16,859 nucleotides of DNA from Proteiniphilum sp. UBA4084 (lineage in GTDB: Bacteria; Bacteroidota; Bacteroidia; Bacteroidales; Dysgonomonadaceae). Positions 7,312 to 15,295 of this stretch are shown piece after piece. The notes beneath the pieces were generated by a model that was given only the letters and a program-made list of their open reading frames with translations, was not told where the DNA came from and ran no database searches. Location: positions 2,852 to 19,710 of the forward strand of contig DFYK01000028.1 in assembly GCA_002383605.1 (NCBI GenBank), in the 5' to 3' direction. The first letter of the stretch is position 1. Each line of letters begins with the position of its first letter. Position numbers and translations under genes: made by a program.

Positions 7312-8859
7312 TTATGGCCGAAATTCGGCCGGTACATCATATTTCTCCTGTAATCGGGTCAATTCCCTTTTGAGATTAGCGGTGATCTTTTCGGTTCCTT
7401 TTTTCCCGTAGATGTTATGAATCTCATGCGGGTCATGCTGCAAATCGAACAGTTCCCAGTTCTTTTCTTTGTAATAATGCATCAGTTTATACCGTGCTGT
7501 TTTTATACCGTAATGCGCTCGCACGCTATGAAATCCGGGGAATTCATAGTAGTGGTAGTAGAGGGATTCGCGCCATTTTTCCGGCTTTCTGCCTGTTTCC
7601 ACGAGCGCTTTAAATGATTCTCCCTGCATATCGTCAGGGATTCTCAGCCCGCAAAGGTCGAGGATGGTGGGAGCGAAGTCGATATTCTGCGTCAGTGCCT
7701 CAATCTTTGTATTTGGATTGATGTGACCTTTATATTGCATCAGAAGTGGCATCTGAAAAGACTCCTCATACATGAACCGTTTGTCGAACCAGCCATGTTC
7801 ACCCAGGTAGAACCCCTGGTCACTGCTGTAGATGATGATCGTGTTCTCATCCAGCCCTGTCTCCTCCAGGTAGTCGAGCAACTGTCCCACGCTCTCATCC
7901 ACCGCTCTGATGGTGGCCAGGTAGTCCTGCAGGTACCGCTGGTATTTCCATTTGGCGATCTCCTTCTCCGTCATCGGCTTAGCGTAGAACCCATTGTTGC
8001 GCTCACGGTAGGCAGCGAAGAAACGCTGCTGCTCCGCAGGGGTCATGGTGCCCAGGAAAGCCTGCGGCCAGGGATCATAGAGCAGGCTATCGCTATCGAC
8101 GCCGGTTACCATCTTCAGGTCATGCCCCTCGTACATGTCCCGATAGATGGTCATCTCCTGTTGTTTCGCCGCCATCCGCCCCTCATAATCATCGAAATAG
8201 GTATCCGGCAACGGGAAGGTGGTATCCTCAAAGAGATTGTAGTGTCGTTCCGCCGGCACCCAGTTGCGGTGGGGTGCCTTGTGGTTCATCATCAGGAAGA
8301 AGGGCTGATCATCCTCCCTTGTCTGGAGCCATTGCTTGGTGAATGTGGTGATCAGGTCGGTGACATAACCGGCATAATGCACCGTATCGTTCTCCGTGAT
8401 AAAAGCAGGGTTGTAATAGTCACCCTGGTCATTCAGGATCATCCAGTGGTCGAAGCCGGTCGGCTTTGAGATGAGGTGCCACTTGCCGATCAGCGCTGTC
8501 TCATAACCTTTCTCCTGCAGTATCTTCGGGAGTGTCTGCTGTGTACCGTCGAACGCTTTGTTCCAGTTGGCCAGAAAACCGTTCTTATGGCTGTGCTTGC
8601 CCGTGAGGATGCTAGCCCTGCTCGGCCCGGAGATGGAGTTGGCGCAGTAGTTGTTCCAAAAGACCGCTCCGTTGCCGGCGATCCGGTCGATGTTGGGTGT
8701 AGGAGCCAGCGCCGACACGGGATGGCCGTAGGCGCTGATGGCCTGTCTGGCATGGTCATCGCTCAGGATGAAGATGATGTTGGGGCGTGACGCTGTCTGC
8801 TGTGCCCATGCCGTAAATGCCGACAAAACCAGCGCCCCGGTGGTGATGGCTATTTTCAT
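7312..8859 (-). CDS. Ser-type sulfatase of family S1, exported
   Basis: Predicted to hydrolyse a sulfate ester on a glycan in the periplasm. The protein has 515 residues with a signal peptide ending near 20 (AWAQ). The sulfatase signature SISGPSRASILTG spans 75-87, with S77 as the residue that must be oxidised to formylglycine. A Ser at this position requires the radical-SAM maturase anSME, which is not encoded in the window. Other active-site elements are D34-D35 for metal binding, GKWHL (125-129), H193 and H197 in HKAPHRNW, D347-Q348, and K360. The pattern around GPSRASILTG, then SHKNGF, resembles N-acetylglucosamine-6-sulfatase-like members (S1_11 as recalled), but this is a weak specificity guess. 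The start codon overlaps the GH3 stop (ATGA) and the GH43 gene follows after 11 bp, so it is co-translated with the PUL enzymes. Confidence 0.92.
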   Translation of the reverse strand: MKIAITTGALVLSAFTAWAQQTASRPNIIFILSDDHARQAISAYGHPVSALAPTPNIDRIAGNGAVFWNNYCANSISGPSRASILTGKHSHKNGFLANWNKAFDGTQQTLPKILQEKGYETALIGKWHLISKPTGFDHWMILNDQGDYYNPAFITENDTVHYAGYVTDLITTFTKQWLQTREDDQPFFLMMNHKAPHRNWVPAERHYNLFEDTTFPLPDTYFDDYEGRMAAKQQEMTIYRDMYEGHDLKMVTGVDSDSLLYDPWPQAFLGTMTPAEQQRFFAAYRERNNGFYAKPMTEKEIAKWKYQRYLQDYLATIRAVDESVGQLLDYLEETGLDENTIIIYSSDQGFYLGEHGWFDKRFMYEESFQMPLLMQYKGHINPNTKIEALTQNIDFAPTILDLCGLRIPDDMQGESFKALVETGRKPEKWRESLYYHYYEFPGFHSVRAHYGIKTARYKLMHYYKEKNWELFDLQHDPHEIHNIYGKKGTEKITANLKRELTRLQEKYDVPAEFRP

Positions 8860-11156
8860 TGTTGTTCCACCCTGAAATCGGTTTCATTGGTATTGTCCGC
8901 TGAATTTTGGGCAACCCAAAGCTTGAAGTCTCCCGGCTCAGTTTTTTTCTTCCTGTCGATGCCGTAGAAAGCCAGATCTTCAGACAGAAGTTCAAAAGAA
9001 ACCTGTTGTCGCTCACCCGCTTTCAGTTTTATCTTTTGAAAACCTTTCAGCTCTTTTACCGGACGGGTAACGCTGCCCACCAGATCACGGACATACAGCT
9101 GTACCACCATATCGCCGTCCATGTTGCCGTTGTTCTGCAGCGTGGCCGTGACGGTGATCTTGTCATTGGTCGCTTTCATGGATGACTTGTCTAGTTTCAC
9201 TTCACTGATGTCGTATGTGGAGTAGCTTAATCCATACCCGAACGGATAGAGCGGGGTGATGGAAGAGTCGAGATAACTCGATTTATAATCGATTTTTTCG
9301 TTCGAAAGATCCACGGGTCTGCCGGTATTCTTTTGGTTGTAGTAGATGGGAATCTGTCCCACATTTCTCGGGAACGACATCACCAGCCTGGCCGAAGGAT
9401 TGTAGTCCCCCGCAATCACATCGGCGATGCCATGCCCGCCTTGAGTCCCGGGGAACCATGCCTGGAGGATGGCATCCAGGTTCTCATCTTCCCAGGAAAG
9501 ATCGAGCGGTCGCCCGCTCAGGGAGATCAACACGATGGGTTTCCCTGTCCCTTTTAATGCTTTCAGCAGTTCGCGCTGTGATTCAGGCAGACGAATATCT
9601 GTTCGTACAGCGGCTTCACCCGACCAGTTGAAATCTTCCCCCATCGCGGCAATGACCAGATCGGCCCTGCGTGCAGCGGATACAGCTTCGGCAATCTTGC
9701 CCGGAGTCGTTTCAGTGATAGCGGATCCTGCTGCATACAAAAGCTTTACGGTACTTCCTTCGTATTTTTCGGTGAGTCCCTTCAGAATGGACACACTTTG
9801 ATGACGGTCACCCATGCCGGCCCATTCACCGTTCAGGTTGATGGAGTCGTTCATCAGCGGGCCGATCAGTGCGATGGTTTTTCCGCTCTCTTTCGTGATG
9901 GGGAGGAGCTGATTGCTGTTCTTCAATAAAACTATCGATGAGGCTACCGCCTTGCGTGCCGTCTCCATGAATTCAGGCGTCATGGTGTTCTGTTTTGCAC
10001 GCTCTTCGTTGAGGTAGCGGTAGGGATCGTCGAAAAGACCCAGCAGAAACTTCATCTCCAGGATACGGCGGGTGGCGGTGTCGATGGCTTTTTCCGATAC
10101 CTTTCCTTCCTCAACCGATTGACTGAGGTACTTGATAAATGAAGCGCCGGTCATGTCCATATCAATACCCGCGTTGACAGCCAGTTCAGCTGCTTGTTTC
10201 TCATCTTCGGCCACTCCGTGTGGCACCAGCTCGTTTGTCCCGGTATAGTCTGTCACTACGAATCCCCTGAATCCCCATTCGTCCCGTAGCAGGTCTGTTA
10301 ACAACCATCTGTCTGCAGTTGCAGGAATCCCGTTGATCTCATTGAAGGAGGCCATAAAGGTACCCACACCGGCCTCCAGTGCAGCCCTATAAGGAGGCAG
10401 ATAGACATTGCGGAGGGTGTGCTCCGACAGTTCGGCAGGGTTGTAATCTCTTCCCGATTCAGCAGCCCCGTATGCCGCGAGATGCTTTCCGGTGGCCAGC
10501 AATGTGTTTAGTTCTCCCAGTTTACTCCCATCTCCGTTACCCTGAAAACCCATTACCCTTGCCTGAGCCACTTTGCTGCCCAGATAAGGGTCTTCTCCGG
10601 CACCTTCCATTACACGGCCCCAGCGGGCATCTCTGCTTATATCCACCATCGGGGCGAAGGTCCAGTTAATCCCGTCGGAGGCGGCCTCGATAGCTGCGAT
10701 CTCAGCGGTTCGTTGCATCATCTCCAGATCCCATGAGCAGGCTTCACCCAGCGGAATGGGAAAAATGGTTTTATAACCGTGGATGACATCCTGTCCGAAA
10801 AGGATGGGAATACCCAAACGGGTGGAATCAACGGCATATTGTTGAAAACGCCGGATCCCTTCCACGGACGTGGCGTTAAAAATGCTGCCAATCAACCCTT
10901 TTTCCAGATAGGGTTGAAAATCATCGGACATCACCGGGCCGGTTATCGACCAGTTGGCGGAGAACTGGGTCATCTGCCCGATTTTCTCTTCGAGAGTCAT
11001 CAGTTTCAGTACCGAATCCACCCGTTTTTCTATGCGTTTGTCGCCGCTGTAACTCTGCCACTTACCGGGTTTTTGGGTGTCTGTTGAAGGTTGTCCGCAG
11101 GATATCAGCAGGAACGCTGTTAGCAGATATGCGATTGGAATTAAAATTTTCTTCAT
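8856..11156 (-). CDS. GH3 beta-glucosidase, lipoprotein (possible beta-1,2-glucosidase)
   Basis: Predicted exo-acting beta-glucosidase that releases glucose from the non-reducing end of oligosaccharides. The protein has 766 residues, the usual length for three-domain BglX-like GH3 enzymes. The lipobox LLISC places the lipidated cysteine at C20, so the enzyme is membrane-anchored, probably periplasmic because no acidic export signal follows. The barrel domain spans about 45-370, with KH (224-225) in the substrate-binding loop and the nucleophile D303 in FVVTDYTG. The second domain (about 405-630) carries the likely acid/base E514 in NWSGEAAV. A C-terminal FnIII-like domain covers about 670-755. 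B. thetaiotaomicron BT_3567, a GH3 acting on sophoro-oligosaccharides, is a known relative in function; with GH144 neighbours a beta-1,2-glucosidase is the best guess, and other beta-linkages stay possible. Its leader consists of heptamer repeats. Confidence 0.93.
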   Translation of the reverse strand: MKKILIPIAYLLTAFLLISCGQPSTDTQKPGKWQSYSGDKRIEKRVDSVLKLMTLEEKIGQMTQFSANWSITGPVMSDDFQPYLEKGLIGSIFNATSVEGIRRFQQYAVDSTRLGIPILFGQDVIHGYKTIFPIPLGEACSWDLEMMQRTAEIAAIEAASDGINWTFAPMVDISRDARWGRVMEGAGEDPYLGSKVAQARVMGFQGNGDGSKLGELNTLLATGKHLAAYGAAESGRDYNPAELSEHTLRNVYLPPYRAALEAGVGTFMASFNEINGIPATADRWLLTDLLRDEWGFRGFVVTDYTGTNELVPHGVAEDEKQAAELAVNAGIDMDMTGASFIKYLSQSVEEGKVSEKAIDTATRRILEMKFLLGLFDDPYRYLNEERAKQNTMTPEFMETARKAVASSIVLLKNSNQLLPITKESGKTIALIGPLMNDSINLNGEWAGMGDRHQSVSILKGLTEKYEGSTVKLLYAAGSAITETTPGKIAEAVSAARRADLVIAAMGEDFNWSGEAAVRTDIRLPESQRELLKALKGTGKPIVLISLSGRPLDLSWEDENLDAILQAWFPGTQGGHGIADVIAGDYNPSARLVMSFPRNVGQIPIYYNQKNTGRPVDLSNEKIDYKSSYLDSSITPLYPFGYGLSYSTYDISEVKLDKSSMKATNDKITVTATLQNNGNMDGDMVVQLYVRDLVGSVTRPVKELKGFQKIKLKAGERQQVSFELLSEDLAFYGIDRKKKTEPGDFKLWVAQNSADNTNETDFRVEQQ

Positions 11157-11160
11157 ACCT

Positions 11161-11209
11161 TTTGTCTTGTATCTTGTGTCTTTTGTCTTTTGTCTTGTAT
11201 CTTGTATCT
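11161..11209 (-). repeat. Seven-unit degenerate heptamer tandem repeat filling the GH144-GH3 spacer
   Basis: Read on the minus strand, the 49 bp directly after the GH144 stop codon are exactly seven 7-mers fitting AGA(C/T)A(A/C)A. Units 1, 2 and 6 are AGATACA, units 3, 4 and 7 are AGACAAA, and unit 5 is AGACACA. Only AGGT then separates the array from the GH3 ATG. The array therefore forms the whole 5' leader between the two genes. It is purine- and A-rich and could act as an unstructured translation-enhancing leader. Slippage by one unit would shift spacing without touching either reading frame. I recall similar A-rich heptamer runs between genes in other Bacteroidota genomes but cannot verify that here. 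Confidence 0.93.
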
Positions 11210-12580
11210 CTATTCAACCGTGAATCCCAGTCTTTTTAATCCTTCCTGAATCTCCGGTGCGCCCATAAACAGATTCCAAAGTAACCCTGTCCGATAATTT
11301 TCAATCATTGGTGCGATGGTGAGCTGGTCGATGGCCAGATATCGCTGCGGGTACCAGTTATCCTGCAGGCTGAACGCATCGTAGAAACCATACTTTCCCC
11401 ATAACTTATCACCCAGATCGTTGTAAAAATGCTTCAGGGCCCTCATTGACTGGTCGGGTGTATAGGGAAAGCTGGACAATGCAGCCGTAGGGGTGATCAC
11501 ACCCAGGTCATTTTTTTCCGGCATATGGGCCGAATAGCCGTTCACCGAGTAGCTTGCTGTTAATCCCCAGCAGTTTTCCCCGTATCCCTGAAACCCTTTT
11601 GGGTTCTGCACACAATATTCATAATTGATCAGCGCCTGGTTTCTGTTCAGTTGCCAGTAGTCGGTGTATTGGTCCTTCAGCCCTTTTGGACTCAATCCGA
11701 TATAGGAGTAGTGTGTCCAGAACAGTGGGCCTCCGTACTCCTCTGCTCCGTTGTGTTTCAAAATCAACGGATAACCATATGCCTCATTCTTGCTGGTGAT
11801 TGCTCCACCGCGCGCCCATCCGTTGTGATAGGCCGACGCCGGAATTGGGTGGGTAGGAGAGGAGGCCGCCAGGATATAAGTGATCAGACACTCATTATAT
11901 CCTTCCAGCGGAAAGTTCATTTCCCATTGGTAGTCAGGACTCCAGTGCCAGTAGAGCACATCCTGTCCGTTCAGATACCAGTCCCACTCCATTTCTCTCC
12001 AGAGTGTATCGATCTTTTGTGCCAGCTCTTTCTCCCTTTCGTTGCCCTCCTTAAAATATTCCCGTGCAATAAGCAGGCCCTGCATCAGAAATGCGCTCTC
12101 TACCAGATCGCCTCCATTGTCTTTTGCACCGAACGGTTTGGTCTTTCCCGTAGGACCATGGATCCAGTGTGACCAGACACCGTGATAGCGGTCGGCGGTT
12201 GCCAGGTAGTCTGCAATCTGAAGCAGTCGGGTCACTCCCTCTTCGCGGGGAATAAAACCCCGTTCCATGGCGACCACGAGCCCGGCAATGCCGAAGCCAC
12301 TGCCACCAGTGGTGACTACATCCGCATCGTTCTGAGGATATTCCCCATCCATGTGTATGCGTTCCGGTGCCAGTCCCGATGTCTTTTCTGCTCCCTCCCA
12401 CATATAGTTGAAATGTGTTTTCTGGATGAAATCGAGCAGTTCATCGTCTGATACAAATGAGGCAGGGCGTTCTTCATCTCTGCTGACCAGCTGTCCTTTT
12501 TTGGAACTGTTGTTGCAGGAAAATAAAATTAAAATGCTGAAAACCAGTGAGAAGGTGGATATAAATGTGCGAATACTCAT
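11210..12580 (-). CDS. GH144 endo-beta-1,2-glucanase-like lipoprotein, compact form
   Basis: Predicted endo-hydrolase of beta-1,2-glucan (Pfam still labels the domain glycoamylase). From the ATG at 12580 the protein has 456 residues. A signal segment ends in the lipobox ILFSC with C22 lipidated, followed by NNSSKK, which has no acidic surface-export pattern, so a periplasmic location is plausible. The (alpha/alpha)6 barrel fills about 45-456. D154, D158 and E161 in KDNGGDLVES and E230 in GYNECL match, in spacing, the acidic residues D135, D139, E142 and E211 that I recall for Chitinophaga pinensis SGL. The frame opens further upstream to a TTG at 12649, but that extension lacks signal-peptide character and is rejected as coding. 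It lies 69 bp after the paralogous GH144 gene and is clearly more G+C-rich than that copy. Confidence 0.88.
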   Translation of the reverse strand: MSIRTFISTFSLVFSILILFSCNNSSKKGQLVSRDEERPASFVSDDELLDFIQKTHFNYMWEGAEKTSGLAPERIHMDGEYPQNDADVVTTGGSGFGIAGLVVAMERGFIPREEGVTRLLQIADYLATADRYHGVWSHWIHGPTGKTKPFGAKDNGGDLVESAFLMQGLLIAREYFKEGNEREKELAQKIDTLWREMEWDWYLNGQDVLYWHWSPDYQWEMNFPLEGYNECLITYILAASSPTHPIPASAYHNGWARGGAITSKNEAYGYPLILKHNGAEEYGGPLFWTHYSYIGLSPKGLKDQYTDYWQLNRNQALINYEYCVQNPKGFQGYGENCWGLTASYSVNGYSAHMPEKNDLGVITPTAALSSFPYTPDQSMRALKHFYNDLGDKLWGKYGFYDAFSLQDNWYPQRYLAIDQLTIAPMIENYRTGLLWNLFMGAPEIQEGLKRLGFTVE

Positions 12581-12649
12581 CGTTTCGTTTTTTATAGTTT
12601 TTATTTTTGACGTGCCTTGACAGCCATTACTTGAAATCAAAGGAAACAA

Positions 12650-14332
12650 CTAAGTGGTGAGTGTATACTTAAATCCAAGTTTTGACAAGCCCTTTTGAAT
12701 TTCTTTGTTTTGCATAAATAAATTCCAAAGCATTTGTGACCGGTAATTTTCAATCATGATGACGACGGGTCCCTGGTCAATTGCCAAATGCGAATTAGAG
12801 AACCATTTTTTACCCAAATTGAAGGAATCCATGAATCCGTATTCGTCCCAGATTTTATCTCCCAACACGTAGTAGAAAAAGCGCAGCGCCTGCATACTTT
12901 CTATCGGTGAGTAGGGAAAGGATGACAGTGATGCTGTAACGGCTATGGTGCCATTGTCGTTGTTTGGTGAAAACGCACCGTATCCGGTCGGCGAATCGCA
13001 GGCTGATAATCCCCAGCAGTTTGTGTTATATCCGTAGTAACCCTTTTGATTATCCACACAATAAAGATAATTACTCTGGACATGCGCCCTGTTTTGTATC
13101 CAATAATTGGCGTAGGTGTCTGAAAGATTTCTCGGATCAAGCCCCAAAAACGAATAATGAGCAAAGAAGAGGGGGCCACCCCGGTCTTCTCCCAGCGGAA
13201 GCTGTACATTAAAAAATAATTTTCCGTTTCTGATGGCTCCATTCTGGGCCCACCCGTTATCGTACACCGATTTTTCAATTGGAAAAGTGGGAGAAGATGC
13301 CGCCAGTATATATACAATCAGACCCTCGTTCCACCCCGTGATGGGCATATTCATTGCCCAATCGTAGTTGGGTGACCAGTGCCAGTAAAGTTTTTGCTGT
13401 CCGTTTTGCTGAAACCACGTCCATTCAACTTCTTCCCAGATTTTCTGTATGGTATCGCACAGGTTTCTTTCTTCCTGATTCCCGTTTTTGAAATATTGCT
13501 GTGCCGTAAGGAGTCCCTGAATCATAAATGCAGTCTCCACCAAATCGGCGCCATCGTCTTTTGAACTGAAAGGTTGCACCTTCCCATTTGTTCCGTTCAA
13601 CCAGTGCGGAAAAGCACCGTGAAAACGATCCGCCTGCGTGTTAAGAAAATTCACAATAGTTGATAATCTGTCAAAGCCATTTCTACGGGTAATCCAATTT
13701 CGTTCTATTGCTACCGGAATAGCCATCAAGCCGAATCCCGATCCACCGATGGTCACTGTTTCTCCCGAACCTGTACGTTCTCTTGCAAGACCAGAAACCG
13801 GATGCCCATACTCCCAAAAATAACGGAATGTTTGTTTCTGAGTTAATGTAAGCAGACTATCGTCGGGAATAACAGGATATTTTGGAGCAGGATCCAGTTG
13901 GGTTATAAAAGAATATTGATAATTATTAGTCAGATTAATACCCAGGTTTCGGCCACTTGAGATTGACAGCGTATAGGTAGTAAAATAATCGAGTTGCTTA
14001 TTTATTTTGAATGACAAAACTTTTTTTGACGTATCATTCAAAAGGGTGTATGCTGTATCTAGGCCATTATTGAAACTGATTTTTTCACGCTTCAGTTCTT
14101 TCAGATTAATATCGGATGAGAAACGTAGGTGAAAAACGATGGAATCGACCCGAATGTCATACCCGATTTGTCCGTTGGTAATAAGCTTTTTATTCACATA
14201 GGCATTATCAATGACCGCATTCACTATTGGCTGCGGTGGCGGAGGAGACGGGTCATCTTTGCTGCAACTGATTGTACCTGATAAGAGTCCAGACATGAAA
14301 ATAAAGCAATATTTCAGTGAAAAATGAGACAT
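12650..14332 (-). CDS. GH144 endo-beta-1,2-glucanase-like surface lipoprotein with N-terminal Ig-like stalk
   Basis: Predicted endo-acting glucanase that cuts polymer at the cell surface. The protein has 560 residues. The signal peptide ends at lipobox TISC, giving lipidated C23 followed by SKDDPSPPPP. The K-D-D just after the cysteine resembles the lipoprotein export signal that sends Bacteroidota lipoproteins to the outer face, and the proline run is a flexible linker. Residues about 35-147 look like a Big_5/SbsA-type Ig domain, probably a stalk. The GH144 barrel occupies about 155-555. The acidic residues are kept: D259, D263 and E266 in KDDGADLVET and E336 in GWNEGL. It sits 65 bp after the LamG gene, beyond a terminator-like hairpin, and is markedly AT-richer than the downstream copy. 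The Ig-domain call is from pattern only; the GH144 call is firm by comparison of the two paralogues. Confidence 0.87.
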   Translation of the reverse strand: MSHFSLKYCFIFMSGLLSGTISCSKDDPSPPPPQPIVNAVIDNAYVNKKLITNGQIGYDIRVDSIVFHLRFSSDINLKELKREKISFNNGLDTAYTLLNDTSKKVLSFKINKQLDYFTTYTLSISSGRNLGINLTNNYQYSFITQLDPAPKYPVIPDDSLLTLTQKQTFRYFWEYGHPVSGLARERTGSGETVTIGGSGFGLMAIPVAIERNWITRRNGFDRLSTIVNFLNTQADRFHGAFPHWLNGTNGKVQPFSSKDDGADLVETAFMIQGLLTAQQYFKNGNQEERNLCDTIQKIWEEVEWTWFQQNGQQKLYWHWSPNYDWAMNMPITGWNEGLIVYILAASSPTFPIEKSVYDNGWAQNGAIRNGKLFFNVQLPLGEDRGGPLFFAHYSFLGLDPRNLSDTYANYWIQNRAHVQSNYLYCVDNQKGYYGYNTNCWGLSACDSPTGYGAFSPNNDNGTIAVTASLSSFPYSPIESMQALRFFYYVLGDKIWDEYGFMDSFNLGKKWFSNSHLAIDQGPVVIMIENYRSQMLWNLFMQNKEIQKGLSKLGFKYTLTT

Positions 14333-14357
14333 TAACCAGCAGTTGATGTGAAAAATA

Positions 14358-14391
14358 AAGCAGAAAGAGGCGTTTTAACCCCTTTCTGCTT
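14358..14391 (-). terminator. Terminator-like hairpin inside the PUL (possible attenuator)
   Basis: On the minus strand the arms 14391-14379 and 14370-14358 form a 13 bp stem with one G-U wobble and an 8 nt loop. The stem is followed by the T-rich run TATTTTTC. It lies 6 bp after the LamG stop and 25 bp before the GH144 ATG. This is the form of a factor-independent terminator. Within one PUL transcript it would let the susC/susD/LamG part be made in excess over the enzymes. The T-rich run is also a 7 of 8 match to TAnnTTTG, so a secondary promoter cannot be excluded. Confidence 0.7.
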
Positions 14392-14397
14392 CGGGTG

Positions 14398-15285
14398 TTA
14401 TTTTTTTGCGTTGTACAATTCTGTTATTTCATTGGCAGTAAGCGCTTCGGCGTACATTCTGAACTGATCTAGTCCGCCTTTCCATTTGGAAGCCAGCCAG
14501 TTGTCGCTTTCATCATTTGCACCTCCTTGTGGGCCACAGCCAATTCTCATGGAATTGATTTTGTCGTTCACAATACCCAGAGCTCCGTGTCCTGTCCAGG
14601 TTTTTGTTCCGATCAATTTGTTATCCAGATAGAAAGATAACCCCGACGTTGTTTCGTCATACACAAATACGCAATGATGCCATTTGTTGTCCAATAATCC
14701 GGCGATTGAATTGTTGCCTTCCCATGTGAGCCATGTATCGCTTTTTGATCCCCCGTTGTCGTTGAGGCCGGATGCGATTACAAATTTTACCGCACATTTG
14801 GCATTGTCGCCTTCAAACAAAAGGAACATGTTGCTGCTGGACCAATGATAGTTTGAAGGTGAAACAAAACTAAACGGATATTCCGGACCGTTTGTTAATG
14901 CGTTGTTTTTTGTTTGGCCGTCGTGTTTTTCCCAAAACGAGATGGTAAAACTATTCGCATACACCGCAAAATCATTGGGTTTAGCATAGGTCACAAATGC
15001 ACCCACACCAGACTGAATGGCCTTGCCGGAAATACCTTCTATTTGTTCAGCGGTGTTTGTCGAAGCAAAATTTGCCCGAATACTGTCCACCGCATTTTTC
15101 AAAACATCGTCACCCGTCCCGTCGAATGCTGCATAGAACTTTAACGGGCCACCTGCAGGATTTACATCCTTCGGATAATCTCCCAGAACGGGTTGATCCA
15201 ATTGCTGGCATTCTGTAAACAATGCAGTCGCAGCAAGAAGCATAAATAATTTAGTTATATTTTTCATATAAATATTCAGTTTCAT
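14398..15285 (-). CDS. LamG/concanavalin-like lipoprotein, probable surface glycan-binding protein
   Basis: Non-catalytic candidate that holds glycan near the SusCD transporter. The protein has 295 residues from the ATG at 15285; a second ATG at 15267 gives MKNITKLFML and an equally good signal peptide, so the start is uncertain by six codons. The signal ends at LFTEC (C26 counted from the first ATG), with an unusual Glu at the -1 position of the lipobox. Residues about 47-295 form one beta-sandwich of LamG/concanavalin A type, shown by FTISFWEKHD, KWHHCVFVYDE, SFYLDNKLIGT and a terminal LDQFRMYAEALT segment. No glycosidase motif is visible. It starts 10 bp after susD in the slot where SusE/SGBP genes lie, and is followed by a terminator-like hairpin. 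The ligand is unknown; beta-1,2-glucan is inferred from the neighbours. Confidence 0.82.
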   Translation of the reverse strand: MKLNIYMKNITKLFMLLAATALFTECQQLDQPVLGDYPKDVNPAGGPLKFYAAFDGTGDDVLKNAVDSIRANFASTNTAEQIEGISGKAIQSGVGAFVTYAKPNDFAVYANSFTISFWEKHDGQTKNNALTNGPEYPFSFVSPSNYHWSSSNMFLLFEGDNAKCAVKFVIASGLNDNGGSKSDTWLTWEGNNSIAGLLDNKWHHCVFVYDETTSGLSFYLDNKLIGTKTWTGHGALGIVNDKINSMRIGCGPQGGANDESDNWLASKWKGGLDQFRMYAEALTANEITELYNAKK

Positions 15286-15295
15286 TTGTTTAAAA

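Noticed and set aside
7723..8469. Plus-strand 248-codon open frame opposite the sulfatase gene
   Set aside because: It is a shadow of the sulfatase frame. Its translation shows no recognisable domain, and the minus-strand gene has an intact active site and signal peptide.
12581..12649. N-terminal extension of the compact GH144 from a TTG at 12649
   Set aside because: The added 23 residues precede a complete lipoprotein signal peptide that begins at the ATG at 12580. An internal signal peptide would not make sense.
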